64,000 nt of DNA from Hyparrhenia diplandra. Its lineage: Eukaryota; Streptophyta; Magnoliopsida; Poales; Poaceae. Below the pieces are notes generated by a model that saw only the letters and a program-made list of their open reading frames with translations, was not told the DNA's origin and searched no databases. The translations under genes were made by a program, and so were the position numbers. Within the stretch, counting starts at the first letter, position 1. The number at the start of each line of letters is the position of its first letter. Positions 32,121 to 42,558 of this stretch are shown here, piece after piece. The DNA lies in NCBI GenBank assembly GCA_015847255.1, contig JADLZK010007810.1:1-64000 (forward strand), given 5' to 3'.

Positions 32121-33871
32121 TCAATGTGACCATCTTATTGCAAGAGCTGTCAAGCAAAAGAAAGCTAAATATACCATAATTACATGCCATTCTCGAGTTA
32201 ACCAACAGCAACTCAGAGTCACAGACCCTTTAGTATCAAATGTAGCAATGACAAAACCAGGAACTCCTCTCGCCTTCCATGTCATAGCTGGTACTGTTAC
32301 TTCACGTGTACCATCAGCATGGACAAAGACAGAGAAGCTACCAGTATGACCATTAAATATAATCCTGCAGAATAAAATGACATAGGACTTCACTTACCAT
32401 TCTAAAGGAAGCAAAACAGAAGTTTCATGGAACAAGAATTTGAAAATAATTTTACACATAATATGATGACACACCGGCTAGACAATATAACAAAAAGAAC
32501 AGCCAACTATTACAGAAGGCCCTGTACCAATACAGAGAGCTCACCTTGGTTTAAGTGCCTGAAGGATATACTGCGTTGAATTTTCAGGGAGAGTATGCAA
32601 GTGATCGTATAACCTCCTGTCATTAGGTCCACTGCATGGTTTCAAATAGTATGTAACAATACATATGACACCAATCCAGACTTCAAAACAACATTATCGT
32701 AATTACAGTACAGAACTAAAGATTCTATTCACAAAATACATCTGCATGGTTTCAAGTGTAATGTAATACAGCAGTACTGGACTCAAGATTCTACTCATAA
32801 ACTACATAATATTGATTATTTACCTTAGTTTTGAGCTTGAGTCGGCTAGTGAATGATCAGGGACAACCATCTCTGAAAATGTGGGAACACCAGTAACTTC
32901 TCCATCAAACTTATGCAATGGAAAATGGAGCAAAACAACAGGACCTGACCCTGAGTCCATGTTATTTTGCCTCCAACTAATGTCAGCGAAATCTTCACTT
33001 GTCTCACATCCTAAAGGGCTGCATTCTGCTTCATAAACCTTTTCACTTTGGATATGATGGTTCTCCCTCTCCATAACCTTCTCAATGCTGAACCGCAACG
33101 CATTGTCGCTACAGAGCAGAGCAACGGCGTTTAGTGACACGAAACTTATGTTACAAATATCAAAAGAGCCACATCCACTTGAATCCAACCCTGGCAAATG
33201 TTTGGCCCTGTGGCGGACGAATTTACCCTCCAAATTCGCACAAGTGCCAACATCTTTATCACCCAAAACAATATGAAGAGGAAGAGTGGAGTAAGGTCCC
33301 AATATCGCCTCGAACTGTTCGATAACAGAAATCCATTTAGCCTCCGTTGATTCCGAACCTCTTGCTGAGATGTCCCCAAGGACTACGATCATATCTGGCT
33401 TCAATCTTCGAATAGAATTCTGGAAAAAAAAGGCATAACATCGCAAATCAAATCTAACACGTAAGTGGACACTCAAGTGAACGCTGAAATCGCACGAAAC
33501 GTGCAACTCCACTACTTTTAGCACCCCAGAACAGCAAATTTACAACTGCATTAGCCCATCTAATGTGTGAAAAGTCTAACATCTCAATATATCCGACAAA
33601 ATTTCGAGAAAATTCGGGACACTCGCTTGCATCTGAATCCTATCACTTACAGCGAAGAACTTGGACATGACGTGGTCGCGGAAGTGGCGGTCAGCGAAGG
33701 ACGCATCCGACCCCAGGAGCATCAGGTCGGCGACCATCATCGCCCTGAGGTCCCCGGAACGGGGGCGGCGGGCAGGCCCCCCGAGCAAGAGGGCGTGGAG
33801 AGCCAGTCCTCGAACGCGAGCAGCGCCGCGACGAGGAAGAGCGGAACGACTGGGTTGGGCCAAGTCGCCAT
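32121..33871 (-). CDS. PGAP5/MPPE1-like metallophosphoesterase-fold membrane protein (apparent frameshift in exon 1)
   Basis: Four coding exons: 33871-33651, 33419-32824, 32631-32545 and 32364-32121, all with GT-AG borders and matching phases. A first ATG (33871) opens MATWPNPVVPLFLVAALLAF, a membrane anchor followed by EDWLSTPSC. That frame then meets TGA at 33739-33737, while the downstream frame continues GDLRAMMVADLMLLGSD. One base appears to be missing in the C/G runs near 33760-33785. Corrected, the protein would be about 382 aa. A frame-intact alternative from ATG 33956 gives 410 aa but an Arg/Pro-rich N terminus without an anchor. The body resembles the PGAP5/MPPE1 family, whose known members remodel GPI anchors in the secretory pathway. 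The C terminus has a second membrane segment (VIMVYLAFFCLTALAI). The metal-binding motifs are altered: ADLM for the ADxH type, GDKD for GNHD, GHTG for GHxH. Confidence 0.8.
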
Positions 33872-34084
33872 CGTCGCCGGCGTGGAGACCGGGGAAGGAT
33901 GGGATGGGGGTAAGGGCTGCGTCCGTCGGGGTTTGGGTGTAGTCGCCGCCGGCCATGGACGGGCGGCTGCTTTTGCTTGCTTCTTTATTTTTACGACGAT
34001 GATGATGACTCGAGCATTCGCAGTTCGCAGTAACTGAAAGTTTTGACCGGGCCGTGACAATCAGACGGCAATCGCTGGAACCTC

Positions 34085-34310
34085 CGTCCCAAACGGACGA
34101 AGCGATGGGCATGTGAAGTCAATTTTACTCAACTTTAAGTTTAAAAAAAATACTCAACTTTATTAGATTTATAGAAATTACGTGTAATATTTATATCTTC
34201 ATATAATTTTATTATGAAAATATATTTTATCAAACTAATTATGTAACATAAATATTAATATATCCTGTTAAAATTATAAAAGGTTGACTTTTCGCATGTG
34301 TTTTTTCTTT
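34085..34310. mobile_element. Stowaway-like MITE remnant upstream of the phosphoesterase-like gene
   Basis: Starts CCTCCGTCCCAAACGGACG and has the AT-rich body with TAATTATGTAACATAAATATTAAT seen in the MITE at 1-241. The right inverted repeat is not recognisable, so the end is approximate. Confidence 0.5.
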
Positions 34311-34354
34311 TATACCACTAAAAAAGTAAATTTAGGCTTTTTTTTTTTGTTTAC

Positions 34355-35354
34355 TCAACGGGAGGACTAATAGACTAAATTTTTAGCCTCTTGGGATGAG
34401 CTAATTGAGACTACTAGTTTAAATTTCTTTGTTCATTTAGTCTCTACATAGGGCTTGTTTGGCACGGCTTGGTGGCGGCCGTGAGTTGTTTTGCCACTCA
34501 TTTGTGCCAAGCGGCTCTAGCTCAATTTGCTTCACGAGGGAAGCTCACGAAAAATCCGAGAGGGAGCGTCGCGGCGCGTGGTGAAGGCTGGAAAAGCGCA
34601 GCTCTCTCGGCTCTCTCCCCCAAATGGGACCCACCTAAGCACGAAAAGGCGCTGTGCCCTTCTCTCCCATCGAGCGAGCCGCCGGCGAGGGCAAGGGCGA
34701 TGGGCGCCGCTCGGCGTCTCGGGGCATGGTCGGGGTCGTCGGTGGCTAGCTGCTCAGAGGAAGGGCGACCAGCGAAACGGCTCATGCCCAGCGGCCCGGT
34801 TAGCGGGCTTCGTCTCGTCGGACTCGCCCGGCGGCGGCTCGTCGGCCGATCCGCGGCGGCGGGGCGCGACCCTATGGCGAAGCGCCGACCGCGGGCTGGA
34901 AGCGGCCGCCGCGGGGCGGCGAGGAACCTGTCGGTTCGGGTTGCCGCCGCCTCCCATCGGGACCGCGGCGCGAGCGAACGGCGCGGCGCGGGGGCGCCGT
35001 CGTGGGGCACGCGACCGCCGGCGCGCCGTGGTGGTCGCGAATCTCGCGATCGGAAGAAGACGAGGGAAAAAAGGCCAAGGGCATTATGGTAATTGTTTCT
35101 ATTAAAGCTGTTTGGTACTGTGTATTTGAAGCTGTTATGCCAAACACTTTACTTAAAAACAGCTCAACTTTACGTTTAGAGCTACTCATAAAGCAATTTT
35201 GTAAAAAAACTAGCTTCACTTGTGAAGGCGAGCTATCCAAAACAGGCTCATAGTATTTGTGCATCAAATTAGTCCCTTAAACCAAATAACTTTATGGACT
35301 AATATTTAATCTCTATTTAGTCCTTATATAGTAGCCCCTTAAACCAAACAGGCC
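34355..35354. mobile_element. Tourist-like element carrying a nested TIR element
   Basis: The right end CCAAACAGGCCC followed by TTA is a PIF/Harbinger-type terminus, and the sequence just inside it (GGACTAATATTTAATCTCTA) is typical of these MITEs. The left terminus is decayed. The element is split by the insertion at 34451-35249. Confidence 0.45.
34451..35249. mobile_element. 799-bp TIR element with GC-rich interior
   Basis: The ends GGGCTTGTTTGG and CCAAAACAGGCTC are inverted repeats flanked by ATA (34448-34450 and 35250-35252), fitting a 3-bp PIF/Harbinger-like duplication. The inner 600 bp are strongly GC-rich compared with the AT-rich surroundings and have long open frames on both strands without a recognisable domain. 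They could be a captured gene fragment. Confidence 0.55.
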
Positions 35355-35574
35355 CTTAAGTGGAGAAAATCTAAAATCAGAAGTCTCATGCTTTTCAGTT
35401 AGCTACATATGCTGAGATGCCACACAAATACACAATGAAAGTGTACTCAGACTTCAGCTGCCGTCAATGGACAATGGTCTCTACAATCCTTACTGCCTTA
35501 CTGCTCTAGTAATCTGCCTACACACAGCATTCGACTATATACGAGGGCTCGCAGAAGCTAGCAGCTAGCGGTGT

Positions 35575-37737
35575 CTACGCCGTCTTGTCATGACCCATCC
35601 GCGCGTTCACGGAGTAGTACCCCCTCTTGATCTTGCCGCCGTCGTCGGTGTCCACCTCGACGGCGAACACGCCACACACCGGCCGGTGGTCGGAGAACCT
35701 GGACTCGCCGCGCAGGTACTGCAGCTGCTCGATGCCGTCGCCGTGCCACAGTATCCGGTCGCACCTACACTAACATTTATACGTGATCGAACCGAGCTGA
35801 GGAATTACAATGGCGATCGCCGCGGGATGATCGATCGAATTGAATACCATGCCGGCGTCCTCCGCTTCTTCTTGGACTTGGCCGTCTCGCCGGCGTACGC
35901 GTCGGAGTTGTGCGTGTACTTGTACGTCGGCGCGAAGCAGATCTTGCCTTCGTTCCACCCACTGAACACTCTTCCTGCTTCTCTCTCGATTATCAGCTGC
36001 GTGCATGCTCAAATTTGTTATGTTTATGGTCAGTATCTGATGATCGATCAAAACTGCTGTAAATAGTCCATTCATTCATACCTGATCTTTCTTCAGAAGC
36101 TCGTCCCAGTCATTCTCCTCGAGCAACGTTCTTGTCTCTTCATAGCTTAGCGACACTCGATAGTTCAGATCACCGAGCCATATCATCCGGCTGCGTGTTT
36201 GTGAATTTGCGTTAGCACTGCAAGATTGTAGATGCTTTCGTTGTGATAAAAGGCTTCATTACTCGTGGTCAAGAATCTTCTCGGGGACGCGATGGCTGGC
36301 CGGCAGCTTGCACGCGCGCGGGAAGTGCGCGCTCCTGGTGATCTCGGCGACGTCGGCGTTGCGGCGCAGCTCGTCGCCCTCCTTCTCGCCGGAGGCCAGG
36401 TGGCTGCAGACGAAGCAGAAGCTGGTGCGGTGCAGCGTCATGCTGATGGCGATGCAGCCCTTGTTGCCGAGCCAGCCCATGATGCCCCTGCCGACGCAGT
36501 CCACGCGGAGGTGGCCGATGTGCTCCACCAGCTCCCTCTTCACCCACACCGACAGGAACAGCCCCACCATCTGCTTGCTCCCGATCAGGCAGTAGCTCAT
36601 GCCGCCGCCAGGCTCGCACTGCGCCGCCGCCGGCGTGCCGGCGTCGGCGTCGTCTGCTGCTGCGTCGGTGTCGTTGCACCCGCTGGTGGATGTCTCGCCG
36701 CCCGCTTCGGCCTCGGCCTCGGCCTCGGCGCGGTACACGGAGGCGCGTATCTCCGTCGCCCTGCGGCGCATGGACGACGGCTCGGTGGAGCAGTTGCACG
36801 TTTTGACGAGCGCGCTGTCGACGCGGTAGCTGTTGCTGAGCACCTTGAGCGACGGCGTTTGGAAGAAGAGGGAGGAGTCGCGGCGTCGGTGGTGGTGGTG
36901 GTGGTGGTGATGATGGCGCCGGGCGGCGTCCGCTGGCGCCGGCGTCTCCGGCGGTGGCAGGTCGTCGTCGTCGTCGGGCTGCTCCTGGGGCTCGTTCAGC
37001 GCCTGGTGGATGAGGGCCAGCCACCTGGACGCCGGCTCATTGTCCTCCACCACCAGCACGTTCCCGGCGGTCAGGGGAACTATCTCCTGAAACCTACTCG
37101 TGTGGCGTCAGATGAATTCAGAGACAACAATGCAAACGTTGAAACGTACCAAATACATACAGTCCAAATCCAAACATAAACGAATTATACGAAACACTTC
37201 GAAATGTGAAATTTGGTCGTACCCTAAGACGTAAATGTCAGGTGATTCTTCAACCTGGAGAAAATCTTGCAGGTTCAGCCTGTTACTCGGAGTCTTTCCT
37301 CCAACATTCCATGTAGCAACAAACATCCTGCATCCATGTATTAGTTGGGGTCATAGTCATATCATCTTTTGTAGGAGAGTATAGATGATTTGATTATCGC
37401 CAAATAATTAAGCTCCAAATCAATAGAACATCTAATAATTACTGGTACTGGCGTGTGTCATCCCTGTGTCGATTGGGCAAATCCACATAGTGCAGGCTCG
37501 CGCTCTTCAACCGTGCCCGTGCTGCATTGCAGCTCTGTGGATCTGAAACATCATGAAAATTTGTATATATTTGCACTCTGTTGCACGAATTATCTGAAAA
37601 AATTTCGTGGGCAATTCCAACCAATTTGCCATATTTCTGTAAAACTGAAATTGAATGAGATGCAAGCAGCTCACATACAGAATGTACTAACCTGCAGCAT
37701 TCAGGTCCCTCCCTTTCATGGTAAAGACGTTGGACAT
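35575..37737 (-). CDS. Inositol-polyphosphate 5-phosphatase
   Basis: Seven coding exons (37737-37692, 37542-37443, 37327-37223, 37093-36263, 36190-36082, 35996-35848, 35764-35575) join in phase to 1530 nt, 509 aa plus stop. The enzyme removes the 5-phosphate of inositol phosphates or phosphoinositides. Family landmarks are MFVATWNVGG (residues 50-59), DIYVLGFQEIVPL (from 79), MVGLFLSVWVKRELV, GNKGCIAISMTLH, CSHLASGEKEGDE, then the catalytic motifs WLGDLNYR (365-372) and PAWCDRIL (445-452), and SDHRPVCGVF near the C terminus. The pattern is closest to the plant subgroup of Arabidopsis 5PTase5-10. A low-complexity insert at about 120-155 holds Asp, Pro and nine consecutive His. The start is the first ATG of exon 2 of the transcript; the frame upstream has a stop. 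An upstream exon ending at 37843 carries a 14-codon uORF. Confidence 0.93.
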
Positions 37738-37860
37738 CGTGCCCTGCGAGCACAAACAGGGCAATCAGAAACGCACATTGCAGAATATAATCCATCATGG
37801 TTACACTGTTGGATTGCAAGACGTGAGGACCTGATCGTTTACCTGTCTCCTCGTTGCAGT

Positions 37861-37905
37861 TCACGTCATCTGTTGCTTGGCAAGGAACACGAAGGTTTCC
37901 GCCAT
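37861..37905 (-). other. Upstream ORF in the 5-phosphatase leader
   Basis: ATG at 37905 opens a 14-codon frame (MAETFVFLAKQQMT, then TGA) in the predicted leader exon. That exon ends at the donor GAGACAG|GTAAAC (37843/37842), and a 99-nt intron separates it from the exon with the main ATG. Such uORFs often lower translation of the main frame; no conservation data are available here. Confidence 0.5.
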
Positions 37906-38119
37906 TTTTGCTGCTCCGAGTTTGACGCGAAGGATGCTCTGCGCATCCAAGCTATCGTGAGAAAGAAATGTGGGGAGGTAGACGACGGACAAGGAGAGGC
38001 AGGGGAAACGGAGGGTAATTGGGTGGTTGGGAGGGACTTGTGTGAAAGGCTGCTTGAAATGCCAGGAAAGAAGGGCATGTGTTCGTTTGACCAGGTCAAC
38101 TTTTATTTCCTCTCCCTCC

Positions 38120-38410
38120 TTTCTCCTGTTCTCAGGGCCAGTTAGATTTTTTTTAAAAAAATGTGAAAAAGAATTAAGTTCTTAAAATTTTTGTATAACT
38201 TCAAGTAAAACCCTCTAAATTCTTCTTCATGAGCAATGTTTTGATTTGACTCTCATGTCCTACTCAAGTAAACATCTTCATCAGCGCTTATTGTGAATAT
38301 GAAATAGTTGTTCCTATAATGCGGACGTGAGGAGCCCACGGTGTGGCGTGCTACCCTCCCGCAATGACTAGCGGACTCTAGCTGTTTTCTTTTATTTTTA
38401 ATAAAGATTA
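38120..38410. other. 5' flank of the 5-phosphatase gene, no element defined
   Basis: AT-rich upstream sequence. No clear TATA box or repeat could be assigned. Confidence 0.3.
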
Positions 38411-38647
38411 GGGGCCTGTTTGGTTTGAGGCCACCGCCTGCCATGCCACACTTTGTGGCCGCCACACTATATTTGGTCGTTGTTTGGTTCATCAATAAAT
38501 GAAGGCAGCCACAAATTCGCCACAGCTTTTACAATGTCAAGCATGCAGCATTCTCGCCACAGCTTGTGGCGGGGAATTCGTCCGCCACACTTTGTGGTGG
38601 CGCCACACTTTGCTGTGGCAAAGTAGGGTCGGCATCCAAACAGCCCC
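38411..38647. mobile_element. Tourist/hAT-like MITE
   Basis: The ends GGGGCCTGTTTGG and CCAAACAGCCCC are near-perfect inverted repeats. The body repeats GCCACACTTTGTGGC-type blocks several times. The flanks are TTA and TAG, so the target duplication is not exact. Confidence 0.65.
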
Positions 38648-41460
38648 TAGTTAAGCGCCCGTGCGTTCTTGCGGGATAACTAAATTTTATATAAAAAACA
38701 CATGGATCGCATGATAAAAAATAACAATACTATGAAATTAAACAATGATATTAAAGTGATATTTAATCTAAGCCAGTTTTGTGAAAGCAACACAAATATT
38801 ATCCTCCACTTTTTTCCAGTCTACAAACAATGATCAAGGCAACAAGGTTTCACATATATTATGCATTATACATACTTACAATTGTACTCCTTTCCCTAAT
38901 CTCTGCAGCAATCTACAAGCTTAGTTTCACATATGCGACACAGTTTAGAGTAGGAAAAAAAGCACAAGGTACTAATCTAGTTTGTTAGAATGCCCGTGAT
39001 GATTGACCAATTCAGAGAAATGTTGAGCAGTGTTTCAGTAAAAGCCGAAAGCAGCAGCCACACAGGTTCAACATGTATGTGCCTTTAAACATTGGATATG
39101 GGGTTGTTCAACATTGTGGTGTCGAAGGATCGGGGATGGATTAACTAACAAGGTCATTCATACAAATCAAATGTTTTATACTAAAAATGTTACCGTTCAG
39201 AGTAACAAAAGATAATTTAATGGTTTAACAAGGAGATTGGAAGAACTATAAAGAACAGATAAGAACTAAACAAACCTTGTAGGCAGTTCCTCGAGCAGCT
39301 GACGAGCGATGTAGATAGCACCGGCGGCACTGCTGACCTCCTTCCACGCGTATGGACAGTAGCGGCGGCGTGCCCACGTCCTTCCTCGCGTCCGACACGA
39401 ACGACAACCGTCCTCGATCCGCAAACCGACCAACAGTAGCGATGTTCCCCTCGTGTCCGCTAGGAATGCCGTGGCTCTTCCACCTCTAGACAGCAGAGGC
39501 GACGAGCCTCCATTTGCCACGTCGTTGCCTTAACCGCTGCCCCTCAACACGTCGAGCAGGACTGGAGGCCGACTGTGCCTTGACCGCTAGCGGCGGCGGC
39601 GCGGCGCCGGGCTGGCTCTCGGAGTGGTCGCGGTCGAGCAGGTCCGGCGATGGCAACCGTGCGTGCGTTTCGGTGGCGCAGCTGTAGTTTTTGCGTGTGT
39701 GTGGTGATCGTCACCCACGGCACGGAGTTGTTCGAGGCGTCGCAGTCCAGGTCGGTTTCGGCGCCGCGTGAGGACAACGCCAGCGCGAGCACGGCCACCG
39801 GCGGCATGGCGGCGTCCGACGTTGTCGAGGCAAGGGCGTGGGGAGATGCCGATGCTGGCGCGCGGGTTGCTGTGCGGCAGGAGGCCAAAGTGTTTGATAC
39901 CCATGGGGGAGAGGGTGTCAGGATTTTTGTAGAGATTGCGAGGGAGACGGGATTGAGGGGAAGCGATGTAGAGGTGAACATGCGCTGTTTTTCCTCCGAG
40001 ATTTTCTTCTTCCATCGAGAGGGATTTTTTCTTTTCCTCCTATATTTTCTCTTTTTATTTACGGATGGGTGGAGGAGTAGAAGTCACCGTTTCCTTCTAT
40101 TTTTTTATCGCAATAACCAACCTGTGAGGTCGTGGGAGATTAATTTATTTTTTTTTCTTCCTCAATCACGGCAGAACCATAGTTCTTCCTTTCCTTATTT
40201 TTTCACGGTGGTATTGATTGTTGCATGTCCCTCCTTCCCTTTTTTTTCACGGTCGGAGATTAATTTTATTTGACGTTGCATGTCCTTCCTCAATCATTTT
40301 GACATGGCTTGTCCTTCCTTTTGAAAACATCATGTCTCACGTTCCAATTGAGGTTGCCAGATGGGTGCATGCGGATCTAAATTTGGAACGGGGAGGGGCC
40401 TTCCATATTTTGCATGCGGTGATCACGTCCTTCTAAATTTGGAGCGGGAGGGGGGTCGCATGAGGGGAGGGCAGACGGACAAACCAAAGATTGTCGCATC
40501 ATTAGAAAGTCTTACTTTCGTTCTTTTTATGTTATAGAGAATAGAAACTATCCGGCTTCATCTATCCGAGAGTAGAATCGGGCAAAAAAAAAAATACAAC
40601 TGGAAAATTTAAAAAAGAAAACTAAAAAAAATTACATCCTCAACGAGAAGTTCGAGTAGTCCTACGCGACAAACAGGCTTGCTCTGTGATGTCGACTTCA
40701 GAAAGCCACTAGAATAAGATCACCACTGTCAAGACAACGCCGCCAAAATACGTTTGTTAGACCTTAAAAAAGTACGAAAATGTTGGACACCGACCACCAT
40801 TGAAGACCGGATGTTTTTTCAAGGCAACAACACAACACACTTGGTGCGAGATACAAGCGTGCCTACCAAAAGTCGAGCTGTTAGTGCCACCACCACCTTG
40901 AGCTGCATAGCAGAGTCACACGCGGTGAAATCCGTCCATGATGAACAACAACTTCGACGATCGCCAAGCGTACCCACCGCCCGACTGGAGAAACCAAGCT
41001 AGGTTTTCACCCGGCTCATCGAACGCCCACGAGCAAAAGCATCGGTGACACCTTCAACAAAGTGTGTGGCACGGTCGGTACCACCGCCGCTGGCCCGTGT
41101 ATGCCGGTAGGGTTTTCCCCAAACCGTTGTCCCGTGAGCCGACCACCGGGCGTTGTAATCAATCAGCGAGCGGTCGAGCGCTTCTGATGAGGTGGCGGTC
41201 CGGGGGGCGGCGGTGGGCGACCACGGCGGCCCCTCCGGTGAAGGAAGGACCAGCGCGTCCACGGAGGAGAGGGCGCGCTAGCCACCCGCCCGCCGGAAAA
41301 GCGCCGCCGAGATCACCCTAGCCCTCCACTGTCGGATCCGGCCCCCATGGGTGTGGATATGTACGCCGCCGCCGCCCGGCCCACCAGGAGATTCTTTGTC
41401 GCCGTCTCTGCTTGGAGAAGAAGGGAGTGGTGGAGAAGAGAGGGGGAGGGGGGGGGGGAT
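38648..41460. other. Intergenic, no gene supported
   Basis: Mixed composition. A GC-rich part (39300-39980) and another near 41030-41420 have long open frames on both strands without a recognisable domain. The segment starting GCGCCCGTGCGTTCTTGCGG (about 38656) looks like the edge of a grass transposon family, but no partner terminus was found. Confidence 0.35.
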
Positions 41461-41464
41461 GTAG

Positions 41465-41715
41465 GGGAGTATACGAGCAAAACTAGCCCGGCCCGCGGGC
41501 TGGCCCGAGGCGATGGGTTTTAGCCCGCCCACGAACCTTACTAGGCGGGGCTGGGCGGATATTTTGAAGCCCGGTAAAATTTTTCTTGGCCCGAACCCGG
41601 TCCGAAATACTTTTTAGCTATTTTGTAGTGTAAAGTGCGCGGGTAGCCCGCCCTAAGCCCGGACCCGGCCCGAGCCTGGCCCAAAAAGGCTAGGCCCGAC
41701 TTGCCCCGATGGGGA
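41465..41715. other. GCCCG/CCCGG-rich tract, possible hAT remnant
   Basis: Dense GGCCCG, CCCGGCCC and AGCCCG motifs resemble the subterminal regions of the hAT element at 8740-9645. No terminal repeats or target duplication could be found. Confidence 0.35.
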
Positions 41716-42159
41716 CGTCATGGGAAGGATTTTTTCGCCCGAAATAATCGGGTTTTTTCGCCCGCCCAAAAATGCTCAGGTTCTGAGGGGAGCAGCGACC
41801 AACGCGGGTTTTGGGAGCCGTCGCGGGCTGGCGCCGCCCGCCGCGAGGAGGGTGGCGGCGGTGGCCGTGGGGCGGAGAGGAGCCGGAGGAGGAGGTGTTT
41901 TGGCGGCGCCTCAGGGGGCTCCCCGAAGTCGCCCTGGGGAGACGCTCGGGAGGGTTCCTCCAGCTGTTTTGTAAGAGGAAATTATTTTTGAAAGTAATTT
42001 TATATCTTGAAAGTACTCAAAAAGGAAATTATAATTTCCGTCTTATGCCTTAGCTTCATAGCCAAGGAAATTATAATTTGCGCCTTCTGCCTTAGGACTT
42101 TTTTTAGCAAATGAGCTTTAGGCCTTAGCTTCACAGCAAAGTGTTGACGGCACAAGTTG

Positions 42160-42210
42160 GGTTACCTTGTGTTCCCTCAAAAAAAAAAAAAAAAAAAAAG
42201 GTTACCTTGT
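42160..42210 (+). mobile_element. Minute retroposon insertion (29 nt with poly-A)
   Basis: An 11-bp direct repeat GGTTACCTTGT (42160-42170 and 42200-42210) flanks an insert made of only GTTCCCTC followed by about 21 A. This is the signature of target-primed reverse transcription that stopped almost at once. Confidence 0.75.
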
Positions 42211-42558
42211 TCCATCTCTTAACCAAAGGTCTAGAGTTCGATTCGAAGCCATCTCACCCCAATATAGGTGAGGGATGATGACATGCTCTCGTGACTGCAT
42301 GGGTGATGGGTCACTCGCCGTCTCCGTTTCAACGCTGCCTCCGAAGTCCGGTACGGACGTAAGATAAGTCGATCGCTCGGTCCGACTCCGACTCGCCGCA
42401 CCGCCTCAGGCTTCACCAGCGACACCGCCGCCGTCCTTAAATACGACTCCTCCACGCAAGATGAGTCCTTAAACACCAGCAGACACCCCGGCTCGTCTCG
42501 ACGCCAGTGACTCGGTCGATCATCCTTGGTCCTTGCCCTTGCCGCCGCCACCACGCAG

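Noticed and set aside
33954..33956. ATG 33956 as the start of the phosphoesterase-like protein
   Set aside because: It gives an intact frame but an Arg/Pro-rich N terminus without a membrane anchor, while the other frame shows the anchor and the motif order expected for the family. Kept only as an alternative.
39650..40273. 207-codon open frame on the plus strand
   Set aside because: It runs from GC-rich into T-rich low-complexity sequence (Phe/Leu strings) with no domain.
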